From: Codonopsis lanceolata
Taxonomy: Eukaryota > Streptophyta > Magnoliopsida > Asterales > Campanulaceae
Length of the DNA stretch: 64,000 bases
Assembly (NCBI GenBank): GCA_013146195.2
Contig: CM028382.1
Span: forward strand, 116,697,023-116,761,022
Direction of reading: 5' to 3'
Part shown: positions 11,101 to 22,861 of the stretch, piece by piece
How positions within the stretch are numbered: position 1 is the first letter of the stretch
Layout: the number at the start of each line of letters is the position of its first letter
Position numbers and translations under genes: made by a program
The notes under the pieces: generated by a model
Told to the model about the DNA's origin: nothing
Database searches by the model: none
Seen by the model: only the letters and a program-made list of their open reading frames with translations

Positions 11101-13511
11101 AAGGGAACAGGGATGGAAAAGGCCCCCAACCTATAGTATGTTCAACTGTTCCACCATGTTAGAGGTGTTTTTCTAAAAAAAATAAAAAATACTACCTTTA
11201 AATAATTATTTTTCGCCCCCCAAGTAGCATTTTGTTACGTATCACTCAAAACCGATCCATAAGTTTGACAGCTGAAACCGCAAAAAAAAAAAATGATTAT
11301 AGAGACTACTCTCCTGAGCAATAGGCCTTGGAACATTAGAATGGGGTTGTTGCAAAGGAAGGTGGTAGACAAGACTATTGGTGAGAGACTAGTTAAGAAA
11401 GAAATATTGATGAGGAGATTAAGCAGTTGAGAATAAGGAACTTGATAAACAGAGAAATGGAGAGGACAGAGAAAACTCTGTTGGACAAAACAACTTCAAG
11501 ATGACAAAATGGTCAGTGACAGGTAGCAACTGCCAGTCAGCATGAAGGTTATCACAATGCAACTTGTAGAGTTACAGATGTGATGTAAGAGCAATCTTCC
11601 TCCCTAATTTTGTTTTGTTTTGTTTGGCAAGTTGAAAGGAGGTTCTCATTTGAGAAAACAGACTGTCAAATTAAGAGATCATTGACAATTGATGGGTTTT
11701 ATCAAATAAGTATTGGATGGATCTACTTTCACAGAACTGTTATCAGAATTGTGTATAATATTTTATTTAATCTGGTCTAGGCCATTAATGCTCCTAGATA
11801 TGTCTGCGAATTATTTGTGGGACAAAGATGAGGATATGATTCAACTATAAGACGTTTGTACCTTTTTCAAGTGAAGGGAGCCCAACCATGGGAAGTGTCC
11901 CCCATGGTATACTGTCTCATTTTGTTGCACTTCCCTCCTCATCTCTTGGGTTTTAGCCTAGGTGTCACATAGTATGTCTGTCATATCCTAAATACTACTG
12001 ATATTCTGCAAGTCATTAAAAAAAGAATAGTTCATATCTATCTGTATGGGTAGGGATTTGGAAAGGGGGGGGGTGTGGAGGGGTATGTTGAAGCCCATTT
12101 CATGAGGATTTTGCTACAACTATATGCTTAATAAAGCTGCCAAACTACATTTTTTACGAATGAGATATAGTTCTTCTCTGTTATTAGTCCAGAACCGTGA
12201 ATGGAAGTCTGTTCACTTTACAGCACATTAAGCATAGTGAATTTTGGCTTCCTTCTTCACCATTTGCTGTTGTGAAGAATGAATCTTGGCAGAACTGGAG
12301 ACATGTTCTTGGTGGGCTGTTGGTTTAGTAGTGGTTCTTATGTGAGGAAGTTTTTGGTATCCTGGTAGAATTGGCTGCCGCGTGGCATGTGATTGCACTG
12401 CATTTTTAGATTTTAAAATGTTGACTTTTAAGAAAATGTGAAAATGATTTCTCAAAAGATTTTGAGTGGAATGGAGTCAAAACAATGAATAAATACAAAA
12501 ATAAAAATAGAAAATAAACGTTTAGAGTAGAAAATCAATAAGTTTTAATAAAGAGTTTGATAATTGATATAAAAAAACGTTTTAAAATAGAAAATAGACA
12601 ATGTTTATGTTCAAAAATGTTAAAGTATATATGATAAATACAAAAGAAATTTTAATATTAATGCACATTGATATAAAATAGTGTTGAACTTTAAATAATT
12701 TTTTTTAGTAACTTAATTTCTCATTAGATGTCAAATCTTGTTTATCTTTTTTCATTCACAATTACAAATAATTTTTGTATTGATATGAAAAAAATGTTTT
12801 AAAATAGAAAATTGACAATAGTTAGGATGTCCCTAAATAATATTGTGACACTAATTTTATAACTAGTAAGCTTTATTTAAATTATAATTTATAAATAGAT
12901 ATAAACTTTATTTATATTTATAAACAATTTATTTGTTGTAAATATTGTGTGTAAGTAATATGTGCAATTATGAAAGGGGCGGAGGGTGAACATCGAAAAT
13001 GAAATGTTCTTCATAATTGATGCATACCATTTTGTAGGCTTAAGTGTGAACTCTTTTGAGTGGAATGGAGTCATGGACTGATGACAAGAAAGTCCGATAC
13101 ATTTTTTTTTCTTCGCAAGCATTGATGTTGATGGTTGATTGCTGCATGAGGCGAGAATATTTAGCTGCCATGGATCACTATATTAGAATGGCCATCGGAA
13201 ATGCACCTTGGCCTATTGGTGTTACTATGGTTGGTATACATGAACGTTCCGCTCGTGAAAAGATTTACACCAACAGTGTGGCCCACATAATGAACGACGA
13301 GACAACTCGAAAATATTTGCAATCAGTGAAGAGATTGATGACATTCTGCCAAAGGCGCTATCCAACAATGCCATCAAAAGCAGTGGAGTTCAATAGCTTG
13401 GCAAATGGTAGCGACTTGCAGTCATTGTTAGCAGAAGACAGGAGCTCTGGAGGAAATAGTCAGGCTATGGAGGAAAAGCTTCTGATCATGCCCGCTCCAA
13501 AAGATGCCTAG
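5160..13511 (+). CDS. PRP18: PRP18, pre-mRNA-splicing factor 18
   Basis: This encodes the PRP18 splicing factor, a U5-associated second-step factor in the nucleus. Exon 1 (5160-5999, 280 codons) starts with MDIIKQELLKKRQSL and carries the SFM/PRP4-like motif LPKLEVIRRLRFLKQPVTLF. It ends in FKQCARYLNPLFKFCRKK just before the donor GTAAGT. The last exon (about 13120-13511) carries the family's most conserved loop, GNAPWPIGVTMVGIHERSAR, then NDETTRKYLQSVKRLMTFCQ and VEFNSLANGSDLQSLLAE. The family normally has about eight residues (V-L-P-D-D-I-R-Q) between these exons. Joining 840 and 392 nt leaves the frame short by 25 nt mod 3, and a 25-nt microexon would restore both the motif and a length of 418 residues, close to plant homologues. 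I could not find that microexon. The intron, about 7.1 kb, is full of retroelements. Confidence 0.85.
6883..8490 (-). mobile_element. degenerate L1-type LINE in PRP18 intron (outer element)
   Basis: The minus strand reads as the 3' part of a plant L1-like ORF2. At 8490-8197 it encodes the post-RT region (GISKGWASMKRNLSFDIGNG, IKLWRDKWCDEELW). At 7397-7203 it encodes the zf-RVT motif (CRYDGNSVNHLLIHCPVAWE LW). It ends in a T-rich tract at 6883-6905 with TTGATAGGTAA, the inverse of the usual TTATCAAAA 3' end. Several frame breaks make it non-functional, and a second LINE tail is inserted at 7768. No target duplication was found for this outer copy. Confidence 0.75.
7768..8165 (+). mobile_element. 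5'-truncated L1-type LINE tail nested in the outer LINE
   Basis: A perfect 15-bp target-site duplication, ACAGCGCTGACCAAA, flanks it at 7753-7767 and 8166-8180. The insert encodes the last ~80 residues of a LINE ORF2 (ALLGVCWILWKERNHRAFDN, ELKNLLIRTIQFW), then a short 3' UTR ending TTACTTATCA and a poly(A) run at 8150-8164. Orientation is opposite to the host LINE. Confidence 0.9.
9134..9386. mobile_element. Stowaway-type MITE, 253 bp
   Basis: TA dinucleotides flank both sides (9132-9133, 9387-9388). The left end CCCCCTCTGTCCCATAACAG pairs imperfectly with the right end read inverted (CTCGCTTCATCCCAAATTAA). This is the familiar CTCCCTCCGTCCC-type terminal repeat of plant Tc1/mariner MITEs. 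Confidence 0.55.
9493..9598 (+). mobile_element. tRNA-derived SINE with 15-bp target duplication
   Basis: A perfect 15-bp duplication ATCAAATAACATCAT flanks it at 9478-9492 and 9599-9613. The body starts TGACCCCAAGGGGTGAGAGA and contains a box B-like GGTTCCAATCC. It ends ACTTACCTATACAAAAAAAA. Related copies lie inverted at 10847-10947 and truncated at 20555-20629. Confidence 0.85.
10847..10947 (-). mobile_element. tRNA-derived SINE, same family, inverted
   Basis: Read on the minus strand it begins CGACCCCAAGGGTGGTAGGG, has the box B region GATCCTTCAATCCCAATACC and the end AGGGTCACACTTACCTATC plus poly(A). A short imperfect duplication (AGGTTCTTGG / AGGTTCTCTGG) flanks it. Confidence 0.75.
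12480..13053. mobile_element. AT-rich insertion between 20-bp direct repeats in PRP18 intron
   Basis: The 20-mer TTTTGAGTGGAATGGAGTCA occurs at 12460-12479 and again at 13054-13073, directly upstream of the last PRP18 exon, so the 574 bp between them looks like an insertion. Its interior shares several blocks (ATAATTGATATAAAAAAACG, TTTTAATATTAAT, AATTTTTTTTA) with 20790-21060. There is no poly(A), inverted repeat or coding potential, so its class is unknown. Confidence 0.5.
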
Positions 13512-14993
13512 TTATGATTTTCCTGATGTACAAACATGTTGTCAATTATGCTGTACTATTCCCCGTACCCGTACGGATAAAATATTACATGGACAAGGAA
13601 ATATTGGACATTGAGTAGTCTCATTTGTAGGTAGCTACCTTTTCTTGTTTTGGTGGTGTAAGGATATAAAATATGAGGCTACGACCAAAGTCATGACGTT
13701 TCTTGCACTATATCTCCGCGTCTCGCTGCAGCCATTATTTGGGGGCGTTTTGTCTTTTTCCTTTCTGACCTTACAATGCATTAAAAGCCTAATAATGTTT
13801 AATATTTCCTTCTTTCTTGAGTCAAATAGCTGCTTTCAATGTTTAATATATTGTTCCAAGTCCAGCATTTTAAATTTGATTTATGTTTAGCTGTTGAAAA
13901 GTGTAAAGATGCAAGGGATTGATGCTTTCATTAACACAGGGACTTTGTTTTTTTTTTTTTTTCCCACTAGCTTTTCTTTATTTCATTTTTCATTCATAAT
14001 AACTAATAAATAAATAAATAAAACTCCTAAACCAAACCATTAAATTGCAAAGTTAAGTAATCTCTTTAGCTAAATAAATGGATTGAGCACTCGAATATTC
14101 CCAGGGGTAGCCGAGCACTTAAATGTTCGAGAGGGCTGAAAATAAGGCATGTCGAGATCTTGATGTTTAAGGTTAACAGAATTATCGAGGTTGAAAGACT
14201 AATTTGATTAAGCTTACCATTATATGTTAGATTTTTTTAGTATCTTACCATTATATGTTAGATTTTTTTATATCTATGTCACTTTAGGCGAAAACGGATT
14301 CTCAATACCCGATTTGTCGTGTTTTGGTGACTTGAAGTTATGAGAGAGTGAAGCTCCGTCTTACAGAAGAACTACTCATCACTTTATATATTTAATTAAG
14401 CTTTTATTAGTTATAGTCAAGCTAAACTCAAAAGATGACCAACCCGATACTTTTATTATTTATTATTATTGGTTTGATTTTATGATTTTAAACTCGCTTT
14501 TTATGGTTCACTAGTTTGTTTGTTTTTTTAAGTATTTCTTCCATTATTATATAATAAGAAATTCTAAAATTACAAAATTAAAATCATCAAATTACGAATC
14601 CAAAAAGCTTGTTAAGTACTGTAGTTAGTTATTGGTGCAAATGTTCAGGAAACGACGGCGTCATGGGGTCAACTAGAGAGAAGTAGGGCCTGTTCCTGCT
14701 TTTCTACTGGCCACACCCGTGTTTACTGCGAAGTAAACAGACTTCACTCCTCAGCCGGTCACCGTGACCGTGACGCCATCGCAATCTCCTTCCCTCTCCA
14801 AAAGCTTTGCCGGCCAACCATATATACCAATTCGCCCCTACACGTACACACTCCACACTCCCACGTGGCAGTCGATGCTTCTGTCCGTACCCATTTCTTA
14901 CGCACACAGTTAATTACTCAAGTGACCTCCCTCAGTCACACTTCCATTCTTTCTCTCTCTAAACTGCATCTCTCTCTCTCTCCTCCACTCGTA
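13512..14993. other. intergenic: PRP18 3' flank and SKIP17-type gene promoter
   Basis: No coding region was recognised. 13512-13900 is probably PRP18 3' UTR and flank. 13945-13962 is a T-run. 14220-14270 carries a short tandem duplication (TTACCATTATATGTTAGATT twice). 14640-14990 is GC-richer and ends in CT-rich sequence just before the next start codon, as is common for plant 5' leaders. A candidate TATA-like ATATATAC lies at 14820. Confidence 0.5.
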
Positions 14994-17900
14994 ATGGATA
15001 CGCTTCTCCTTCTCCAGTCCCCATCCACGGCGAAACGCCCCTGCTGCTCCTCGTCCTCTCCCGATCCGTCAATCGTCGTCAAACAACTCAATCATCGGAG
15101 GGCTCCGAAATCTCACCACGACTACACCGAGGACATGGATGCCCTCTTGGAATCCTTCTTAGGTCTCTCCGATTCCTCCACATCTTTAATTAATATTTCT
15201 TTCGATCGTCTCATCGAATCCAGAGCCTGCGATTCCGATCAAAACGACTTGATCGAGCGCGCTCTCCGTTTAGGCTCCGTAATCCTCGAAGCTGCCAAAC
15301 GATCTGCACGTAAACGTTCCTCCGTACACAACGCCGTCGTTTGGCCCCTTCCCCCTGATCTCACCATTAAAGTACGTTCGTTCTTTCAATTTCTTTTTTT
15401 TTTTTAGCAATAATGAAGAATTGGATAATAAGCATTTTGTTTAGTATTTTAAATTGTGATTGGTGATTTTGCCAGGTTTTGTCTATGCTTGACACGCAAA
15501 GCGTGTGCTATGCTGCTGCTTCGTGCTCCTTTTTCCAGAAGTGTGCTGTAGATCCTTTATGCTTTGCTAATATTGACTTGACTACGGTTGTGCCTAAGGT
15601 CAATAACGCCGTCGTATCAACCATGATTCAGCGAGCTGGAAAAACTCTTCAGTATGTGTTTGTATTTTTGTATGTTTGTGTATGTTTGTGGAGGCGAGAT
15701 TATACGGAAGTATTCTGTGTTGCAGTGCTTTTACTTCGTGCTAATTGGATTGATATAAAACTTACTACGGATCCTATAACGTTCTTCTTTACATTTTTAG
15801 AGCATATATTGATCTTATAAGCAGGGTCTTGAAAGTTTGAGTAAACCCAATTCCTAGGATTGGGTGGTACGTGGCTGTAATGTCAATTTCGTTTGATTCG
15901 ATGAATTGATTTATAATATCACTAAAAAAATCTAGTTAAAGTTACGAACTATGGAGGGGGAAGGGGCATTGCCACATCGGGTATGACTATCTCAAGTGAG
16001 ATAGGCTGAACATACTATAAAGAAGTCAGACCTGAACTTTCCCAGGCATGACTTTTTTTAATTTAACGCACACACAATCTAATTTATGAGGTATCTAACG
16101 TTGGATTTGGATGAGACATGTGGGTTTCTGTTAATAATTTAAGATGCAAAACGTAGAGTATATTGGGGTTAAACATTTGCAGGATTTATTCTTCAGAAGT
16201 GTTTTCCTAATTGTGTGATGTAATTTGTGGACCTGCACACGCGGATATCTCATACTCAACTAGTTTCTAAAATACAGTTCGATCAAGCTTGGGGTAGTGC
16301 CTGGACCAACTGCATCATTTGGTTCCTCTCAACCCCTAGTTTATAGCATCAGGAACTCTGCGGATGCATCAGGCTTTTCATGGAACGAGAAGAGATCCAG
16401 ACAAGGAAAGGAGTCGTCTATTCTAACAAGGTCCTGCTTGACTCCTTTGAGTGCAGACGGTGGTGCTGCTGGGTATGTCTCCATTCTCTGACTTCAATGA
16501 CACAAGGGAAATCTAATTATACTGACCGTCTTTACAGTCAGATTATTTAAGCTTTGTCTTCTCTCAATGTTTTATTTGAAAGGGCTCGTCTGAGAAGATT
16601 GCACCTTTACAATATCGAGAGAATGGATAATACAGCACTTTGTGCATCATTATCTGCTTGCCGATCTCTTCTAGATTTGGAGATTGTTGGCCTGTAAGTC
16701 CCACTGATCGGTTGTTGCTGTGTTGAGTTCTTCTTGGCTTGAATATACTTCTCAATCGTGATGAGCTTGATATTTTGCATCTGCTAGGCACTGTAATATT
16801 TGTGTCATTGTTTCTTCCCCATATGCCAGTGGTAGATGGGATTCACTATTGCTTTACGTGTAGGTGCATGCTGGGAGTCCAAATTTCTGCTTAGCCTTTC
16901 ACACCTAAAGGATTGCCTAAAGATAGTAGATCATGATGTTTATGATGTACTTAGTATTACCCTTTCAAAATTGTAATCTATGGCCTCATTTTTTTCATGC
17001 AAGTTAAGAGATATAGAACTTCAGTTGGCTTAAAAATGAACATCAGTTTTTCATTCCGATTTAATGGCATTTCTTTGGAATATTTAAGACATTGTAGAAG
17101 TTAGTTATGGTAAAAGAGCCACTTTTTGGTATAATACATGATATTAAACACTTGTATAAATTTTAAAAATTAGGAAGTAAAATGAACAAATGTGAATATT
17201 CTGGTCATGTCATAAATGTTTGAAATAATGTATCATACTCATGCTAGTAAGCTGTAAGCACACAATCTTTAACATACCCGACTTAACAATTCACATGCCG
17301 AGTCTTTTCTACTTCATTGCTTTCAGACCTCCCACCTATTATAATTACCCTTCTCACTCAAGATTGTTACTCAAAATTTACTAGTACCATACACCTTACT
17401 TGAATAACGTTTAAAAATGAGGGACTGTGCACTGCCTCATTGGCTCCCTATCACTGATACTTCCTATTAACCGATCGTTAGGAAGCTGTCTCATTGCATT
17501 GACCAGTAATGAAAGACAATTTCATGATCTTGGCCACTTGAGTAAAATGCATGCATAACGAGTGAGGAGAGATGTTGTCTTGCACTATAGGATGGCTTTT
17601 ATATTGCGCCACGCGAGAGAGAATCAATATAGTACTTTTCCCCTCTCAAGTTTTGTCACATTACTAATGGTAGAAAATGAGTATTGGCACATGCATTTTT
17701 TCTCTTGGACATTGTAGGCCATGTACGATAGTACATGCAACTGTTTGTTTTCTTGTTTCTCGTTTTGATTGCGATAACATGTTCTGTTTTCCTTTGATAG
17801 CCATGTTGAGTTGAGGCATACATTGGAATCGGTGAGCAAACATTGTCCATTGCTGGAGCGTTTGTCTTTTGAATCTTCTAAGACAGGTTAATTCTTCTTT

Positions 17901-19708
17901 GGATTGGCTTTTAACCTTTTTCTTTTCAAAGGGATTGTGATTTAGTTCTTATTTTCTCATATACAGGTAGAGATGACAGTTTGAAGCTCCCAACCTGCAA
18001 TGACCTTGTGCACAATTGTCCAGAGCTAACTTCTTTGGCACTTAGGGGTTTTAAGCTGCCTGACTACAAAGCACGTATGCTTGTTAAGGTATGTGTCTGG
18101 CTGCTTGATTACTTGGCAAACATTCTTAGTTTGCAATCTTTCTGAAGTTTCTAGATTCAGGGGTTTTCTATTGCTGAATTCTTCAGAACCATTGATTTCA
18201 TTTTGGAAAATCTAGCCTGAGTTGGGTAACTAAATTTGGCCTATATTATATTTGCTCTATAGTCTATAATTCACCACCTTGTCAGTCTAGTTTCTCCACG
18301 TTTGAAATTGACTTCTTTGTGGACAGTCTAGCACTTCCCCTTTTGTTGGATTGTGGATAGTATGTTATTTCTACTTATGAAAATGAGCCTTTTTTGGGGG
18401 ACAGTCTCGTATGTACCCAGATTTTGATGTAATATCTCAATATCTTAATATTAGAAATGTCTGTCGGTAGTAACAATATTTCAAAACTCAAAAGGAATCT
18501 AACTTACCTTGAACTGAAATCATGAAGTATCTGACCTTTGGAAGAAAGGAGTGTATGAACTATGAAGCATTGTACAACTCCTTGTTCCATATTCTGCATT
18601 GCTATGTTGATGAACAATTGGGTTGGACTTGCTTATTCGGGATTTTTATATTTTAATAAGTGTGCTATGTTAAACTTGGTGCAGGGATTTCGTAAACTGA
18701 AATATGTAGACTTTTCAACATCATACTCCTTCACTGGTGCCTTTCTAAAGTATGTCCTTACAGTTGTAGCACTTTTCAGATATTCCATCCATTTGTCCAT
18801 AAAGAAAATTGCGTTGGTGGTTATCTATTCTGATCATTATTCCTCTTTTCATTCCTAGGAACCTTGGTGGTGGGAACCAATTGGAGGTGTTGATCTTACG
18901 GGACTGTATGCATCTTAAAGAAGTGAGAACTGCAGCATCTCTGTCTGTCTGTCTTTCTGTCTCTCTCTCTAAAAACTAAAGAAAGTATTTCATGGGCAGG
19001 TGGAGGTTGAACGCTTTATGGTAGCAGTTCTGGCAGGAGAATTTAGGATGCTTAAACATCTTGTGGGTTGAACTTAATACAATATATACTCTTTCCAGTC
19101 TCTTTAATTTCTCTCCTTTACTTAAACAAAAGCAATGTAGTTGTTCTTTACTCTTTTTGCTAAAGTTGAAATTGCTCTGTGGCCTTGAACCAGGACATAT
19201 CCAATCGAGAGGGTCTGGCATCTGAAGGTGACTGGTATCGCAGATGTTACAGTGCGAGGTATATTGATCCTCCCTTCCAAACTTTCTAATGGGGCATTTT
19301 ATTGGTTCAGTTTCCAATATCTTGTGTATTCTGCAGTTTCATTCCTATAAAGCAACTATTGGAACAACGGCCTGATTTTCGCCTCGTAGCTGAGTTCCCT
19401 CCAGAAGGAAGGTAGGCTGTTGGTTCATCAATCAAGATAGAATCTGGTTAAAACTTTGAACTGTCTTGACACTATAACGGTCTGTCTGCAGTTTCGTTGA
19501 AGTTGAACAGATGACATGCAGTGATTTGAACAGTGACACTAGTTTGCCATCACAGCTAAGCAGCCATACTTCTGATGGATCACTTTTCTCGAGTACATCA
19601 GATAGCAGCTACAATAGTGACCAGGGCAGTGGTAATGAAGACAGTCATGAAAGCAGTTTTGTAATGTACGAGGAGAGTTCTGACGAGGTGGACTTCCTGT
19701 CCCTCTGA
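14994..19708 (+). CDS. SKIP17: F-box/LRR protein, SKIP17 type
   Basis: This is a predicted substrate receptor of SCF ubiquitin ligases. I rebuilt 12 coding exons from GT-AG sites: 14994-15371, 15476-15651, 16278-16472, 16583-16693, 17801-17886, 17967-18088, 18685-18749, 18859-18922, 19000-19062, 19194-19258, 19337-19411 and 19492-19708. Together they are 1617 nt (538 residues plus stop) with no frame conflict. The F-box starts near residue 118 (VVWPLPPDLTIK then VLSMLDTQSVCYAAASCSFF). Leucine-rich-repeat-like segments follow (LRRLHLYNIERMDN, LVHNCPELTSLALRGFKLPD, LKYVDFSTSYSFTGAFLKNL, LEVLILRDCMHLKEVEVERF). The C-terminus is Ser/Asp/Glu-rich, ending YEESSDEVDFLSL. The earlier in-frame region upstream of 14994 has no homology-like sequence, so I start at MDTLLLL. 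The SKIP17 name rests on recalled family resemblance. Confidence 0.87.
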
Positions 19709-19759
19709 GAGAGTTTATCAAGAAGACGGGCACTAGAATGTTGGGGATTTCAAGAATTT

Positions 19760-19761
<2 letters not shown>

Positions 19762-19791
<30 letters not shown>
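19762..19791. repeat. (CT)n microsatellite, SKIP17-type gene 3' UTR
   Basis: About 15 CT dinucleotides lie roughly 55 bp downstream of the SKIP17-type stop codon. Confidence 0.9.
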
Positions 19792-19794
<3 letters not shown>

Positions 19795-20554
19795 CGTGTG
19801 CAAAATATGAGCTTGCCAGGTTGCTTCAATATGGTTTCTGTGTTTAGCCGCTGTTTTCTCAATTGCAGTTGTGCTGTAAACCCGACTATTAACGTCTGAG
19901 GTTGAGTAAATTGTTATCTCATCTAGTGACTGCTAGGCCGTTAATTGCGTTTTTTTTCCAACTCAGGAAGGAGATGCAAATTCAAGCTGGAGGAGGGGCT
20001 GGTGAATGGAACAGGCAGTTCTTGTGAAAGAATTTGTATAAGCCTGGGATATAAGCAGGCTGTCACTATACCCGATGGAGTCCGGCTTTAATTTCTGCTC
20101 TTCAAGTATTATTTACCTAGTAAAATCTGATAAAAGAGCGCAATGGGAGGAACCTTTTTTATAAATCCTTCCACTGTGAGTAGGCATAATTAGTTTTGTG
20201 CTTTTACATATTTATCTTAGAATTTTGTGGGGGTGCCCTTCCGCAAAACGGTGCATTCAATCCCTTTTCTGAGTATTTCATCACCCTTGTCTGAAACTTT
20301 GCCTTTTTCTTCAATTACACTATATATGGTTTCTTTCTTGAAAAACCATCAAAATCAAAACACGACTTTAAAAACAGGAGTAAGATCTGTTCGTTCAAGC
20401 TGGACAATCCCTTTTCTGTTGGGCTGTTCTGCAATTTGTGTTTAAATTCCTCTTGTATTTACTTGATCAGCTATTTAAACTTCTTTATTCATTGCTTTTC
20501 GTTTTCGAAAGGAAACTCCATTCTTTGATTGGCTGGTTGTAAGTTATGACAATT

Positions 20555-20629
20555 GACCTTTGTCCACAAGGGGTGGGAGAGATGGCAACTGTACCGATAA
20601 AGGGTCGCGTTTAACTAACAAAAAATAAA
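20555..20629 (+). mobile_element. truncated tRNA-derived SINE
   Basis: It is flanked by TTATGACAATT (20544-20554) and TTATGAAAATT (20630-20640), an 11-bp duplication with one change. The body GACCTTTGTCCACAAGGGGT then GGGAGAGATGGCAAC, AAAGGGTC and an A-rich end matches the SINEs at 9493 and 10847 but lacks the box B half. Confidence 0.7.
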
Positions 20630-20789
20630 TTATGAAAATTATAAAACAGACAGAAAGCAAAGAGACGGTCTGCTCTCGAAATATGGTGGTGTTTCTTTCT
20701 TACCTTTCTGCATTAATCATTTCAAAGTCTAAAAAGGACTAATGTTTTGTTTATTGTATGAAAAATGATTTTTGGGTGTGTTTAGCAAA

Positions 20790-21060
20790 CAAATGAAAAA
20801 TGTAAAGAAAAATAATATATGAAGAAATATAAAAAGTATATTTTAATATTAATATTCATATTGAATATAAGAGAGTTGAATTTTAAGTAATTTTTTTTAA
20901 TAATCCTTAATTTATCATTAGTTGTGTTCAAGTAATAAAGTTTTTTTAAAAATTTTATAAATACAAATTTTTTTTTTGATAATTGATATAAAAAAACGTT
21001 TTAAAAAAGAAAATAAATAATGTTTGGAAAATCTTTAAATAATATAATTGATTCTAACTT
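20790..21060. repeat. AT-rich dispersed repeat related to 12480-13053
   Basis: It shares TTTTAATATTAAT, a block near TTGAATTTTAAGTAATTTTT, ATAATTGATATAAAAAAACG and TTTTAAAA(A/T)AGAAAATA(A/G)A with the insertion in the PRP18 intron. Borders are not resolved. Confidence 0.5.
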
Positions 21061-21885
21061 TAGGACGTTGTGAGTATCAAAAGTAATTTTATGTGAATCA
21101 AACGGAGCTTAAATTACACCAAAAATTGAAATACACTAAATTTCAATTATATTTCTTTTATCTAAAAAACCTAAAATATTAATACCAAAAACCTCATTCA
21201 ACTATAAATTTTGTTTAGACACTAAATTCGTTAATATTTACATTGACACAATTGCCTATTATTAAAAATTGTAAACACTTTCTCAAAATTACTTATATAT
21301 TTAGTTATTTTAGGAAAATAAAATATTTTATATGATCAAAATCTAAAATTAAAAAATTAAAATTCCATCAATTCTACTAAAAGAGTTCACATTAGCAAAA
21401 TATAATAATGAAGGGTCATATTAATGTCATTGTAATTGGTTACAATAATAAATAATATATTTACAAGTTACAGCATAAGTGAAGACGAAAATAAATATAA
21501 TTTTTGAAAATAAATTCTTTATATTAAAGTAGACCTAGTTTCTTTCAACTTACCAAGTAGGAAAAACAATAATTGAGAAAATTAAGTAGAAAAAGAGGTG
21601 ACATAGTTTTCTTTAAGTTTTCTCACCATCGAAGACATTGAATGAAACTTATGGAAAAAAACAGTTACAATTACTGAATTACGCATTCTAAAAAATATAG
21701 ATAGTAAAATAGTTATTATAGATAATAATAAGTTAATCTATTATTTATTTTTTTAAGTTAATCTATTATCCATCGAACATAATTAAAAATAATTATCGAA
21801 AAGAAAAAATAGTAAAGCTCAAACGCGTTGGCTTGTACTCATAAGAAGCATGGCCAGGGAAAAATGAAGAAATTAGCATGGCAGG

Positions 21886-22816
21886 ATGGGCAGTAACAGC
21901 AATAACATCAACATCCAACCGCCGCCACAGTACCGCCCCTACCGCCTCACCAAAACCTTGAACCTCCACCAACGAGCTATATCCTGCGTCAAATTCTCCA
22001 ACAACGGCAAGCTCCTTGCCTCTTCCTCCCTCGACAAATCCCTAATCGTATGGTCCACCGAAACCCTAACCCTAATCTCTCACCTAATCGGTCACTCCGA
22101 CGGCGTCTCCGACCTCGCCTGGTCCTCCGACTCTCACTACATCTGCTCCGCCTCCGACGATCGTACCCTCCGCATCTGGGACGCCCTCTCCGCCGAGTGC
22201 TTCAAAACACTCCGCGGTCACACCAACTTCGTCTTCTGCGTCAATTTTAGCCCTCAGTCTAACCTCATTGTTTCCGGATCGTTCGATGAGACCGTTAGGG
22301 TTTGGGATGCTAAGACCGGGAAGTCAGTACACGTTATCCAGGCTCACTCGATGCCGGTTACCGCCGTGAATTTCAATCGCGACGGCTCGCTCATTGTCTC
22401 TGGCAGCCACGATGGGTCATGTAAGATCTGGGATGCCGCCACTGGGGCCTGCTTGAGGACGCTTATAGACGATAAGGTTCCGGCGGTCTCTTTCGCCAAA
22501 TTCTCGCCCAACGGGAAATTCATACTGGTGGCCACTCTAGACGATACTTTAGTGAGTTCTCATCCCCTTTTTTACATTTCAGTGTAAACTGATTTTTTGC
22601 AAAGTAGATATCATGTTTAGGGCTGTAAACGAGTGCTTGCTTGGTTTGATGATATCATTGAGAGAATGGATAAGTGCTTAATCTTGGATTGTTTAGTTCT
22701 TGAGCTGATTTCAAACGAATATTTAGTTGAGCCGAGCTCTGAGTAGCTTGGTATTTTCAATATAGCTTGTTGGTGAGTTTTTCTTGTGGAGCCTAATAAT
22801 CTAACGAACACGCGCA

Positions 22817-22861
<45 letters not shown>

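Larger units (their letters stand above)
19792..21885. other. intergenic: SKIP17-type 3' flank and WDR5A upstream DNA
   Basis: No gene was recognised. 19792-20160 is probably SKIP17-type 3' UTR/flank. 20555-20629 is a SINE, and 20790-21060 shares blocks with the insertion in the PRP18 intron. 21060-21840 is strongly AT-rich with no identifiable element. Confidence 0.5.

Noticed and set aside
15970..16060. A USE-like TTGCCACATCGG followed by TATAAAG, recalling plant U-snRNA promoters, in SKIP17-type intron 2
   Set aside because: No snRNA body follows: the sequence runs into a short T-run within about 40 bp, and the motif differs from the RTCCCACATCG consensus. It lies inside an intron and is most likely chance or an old repeat.
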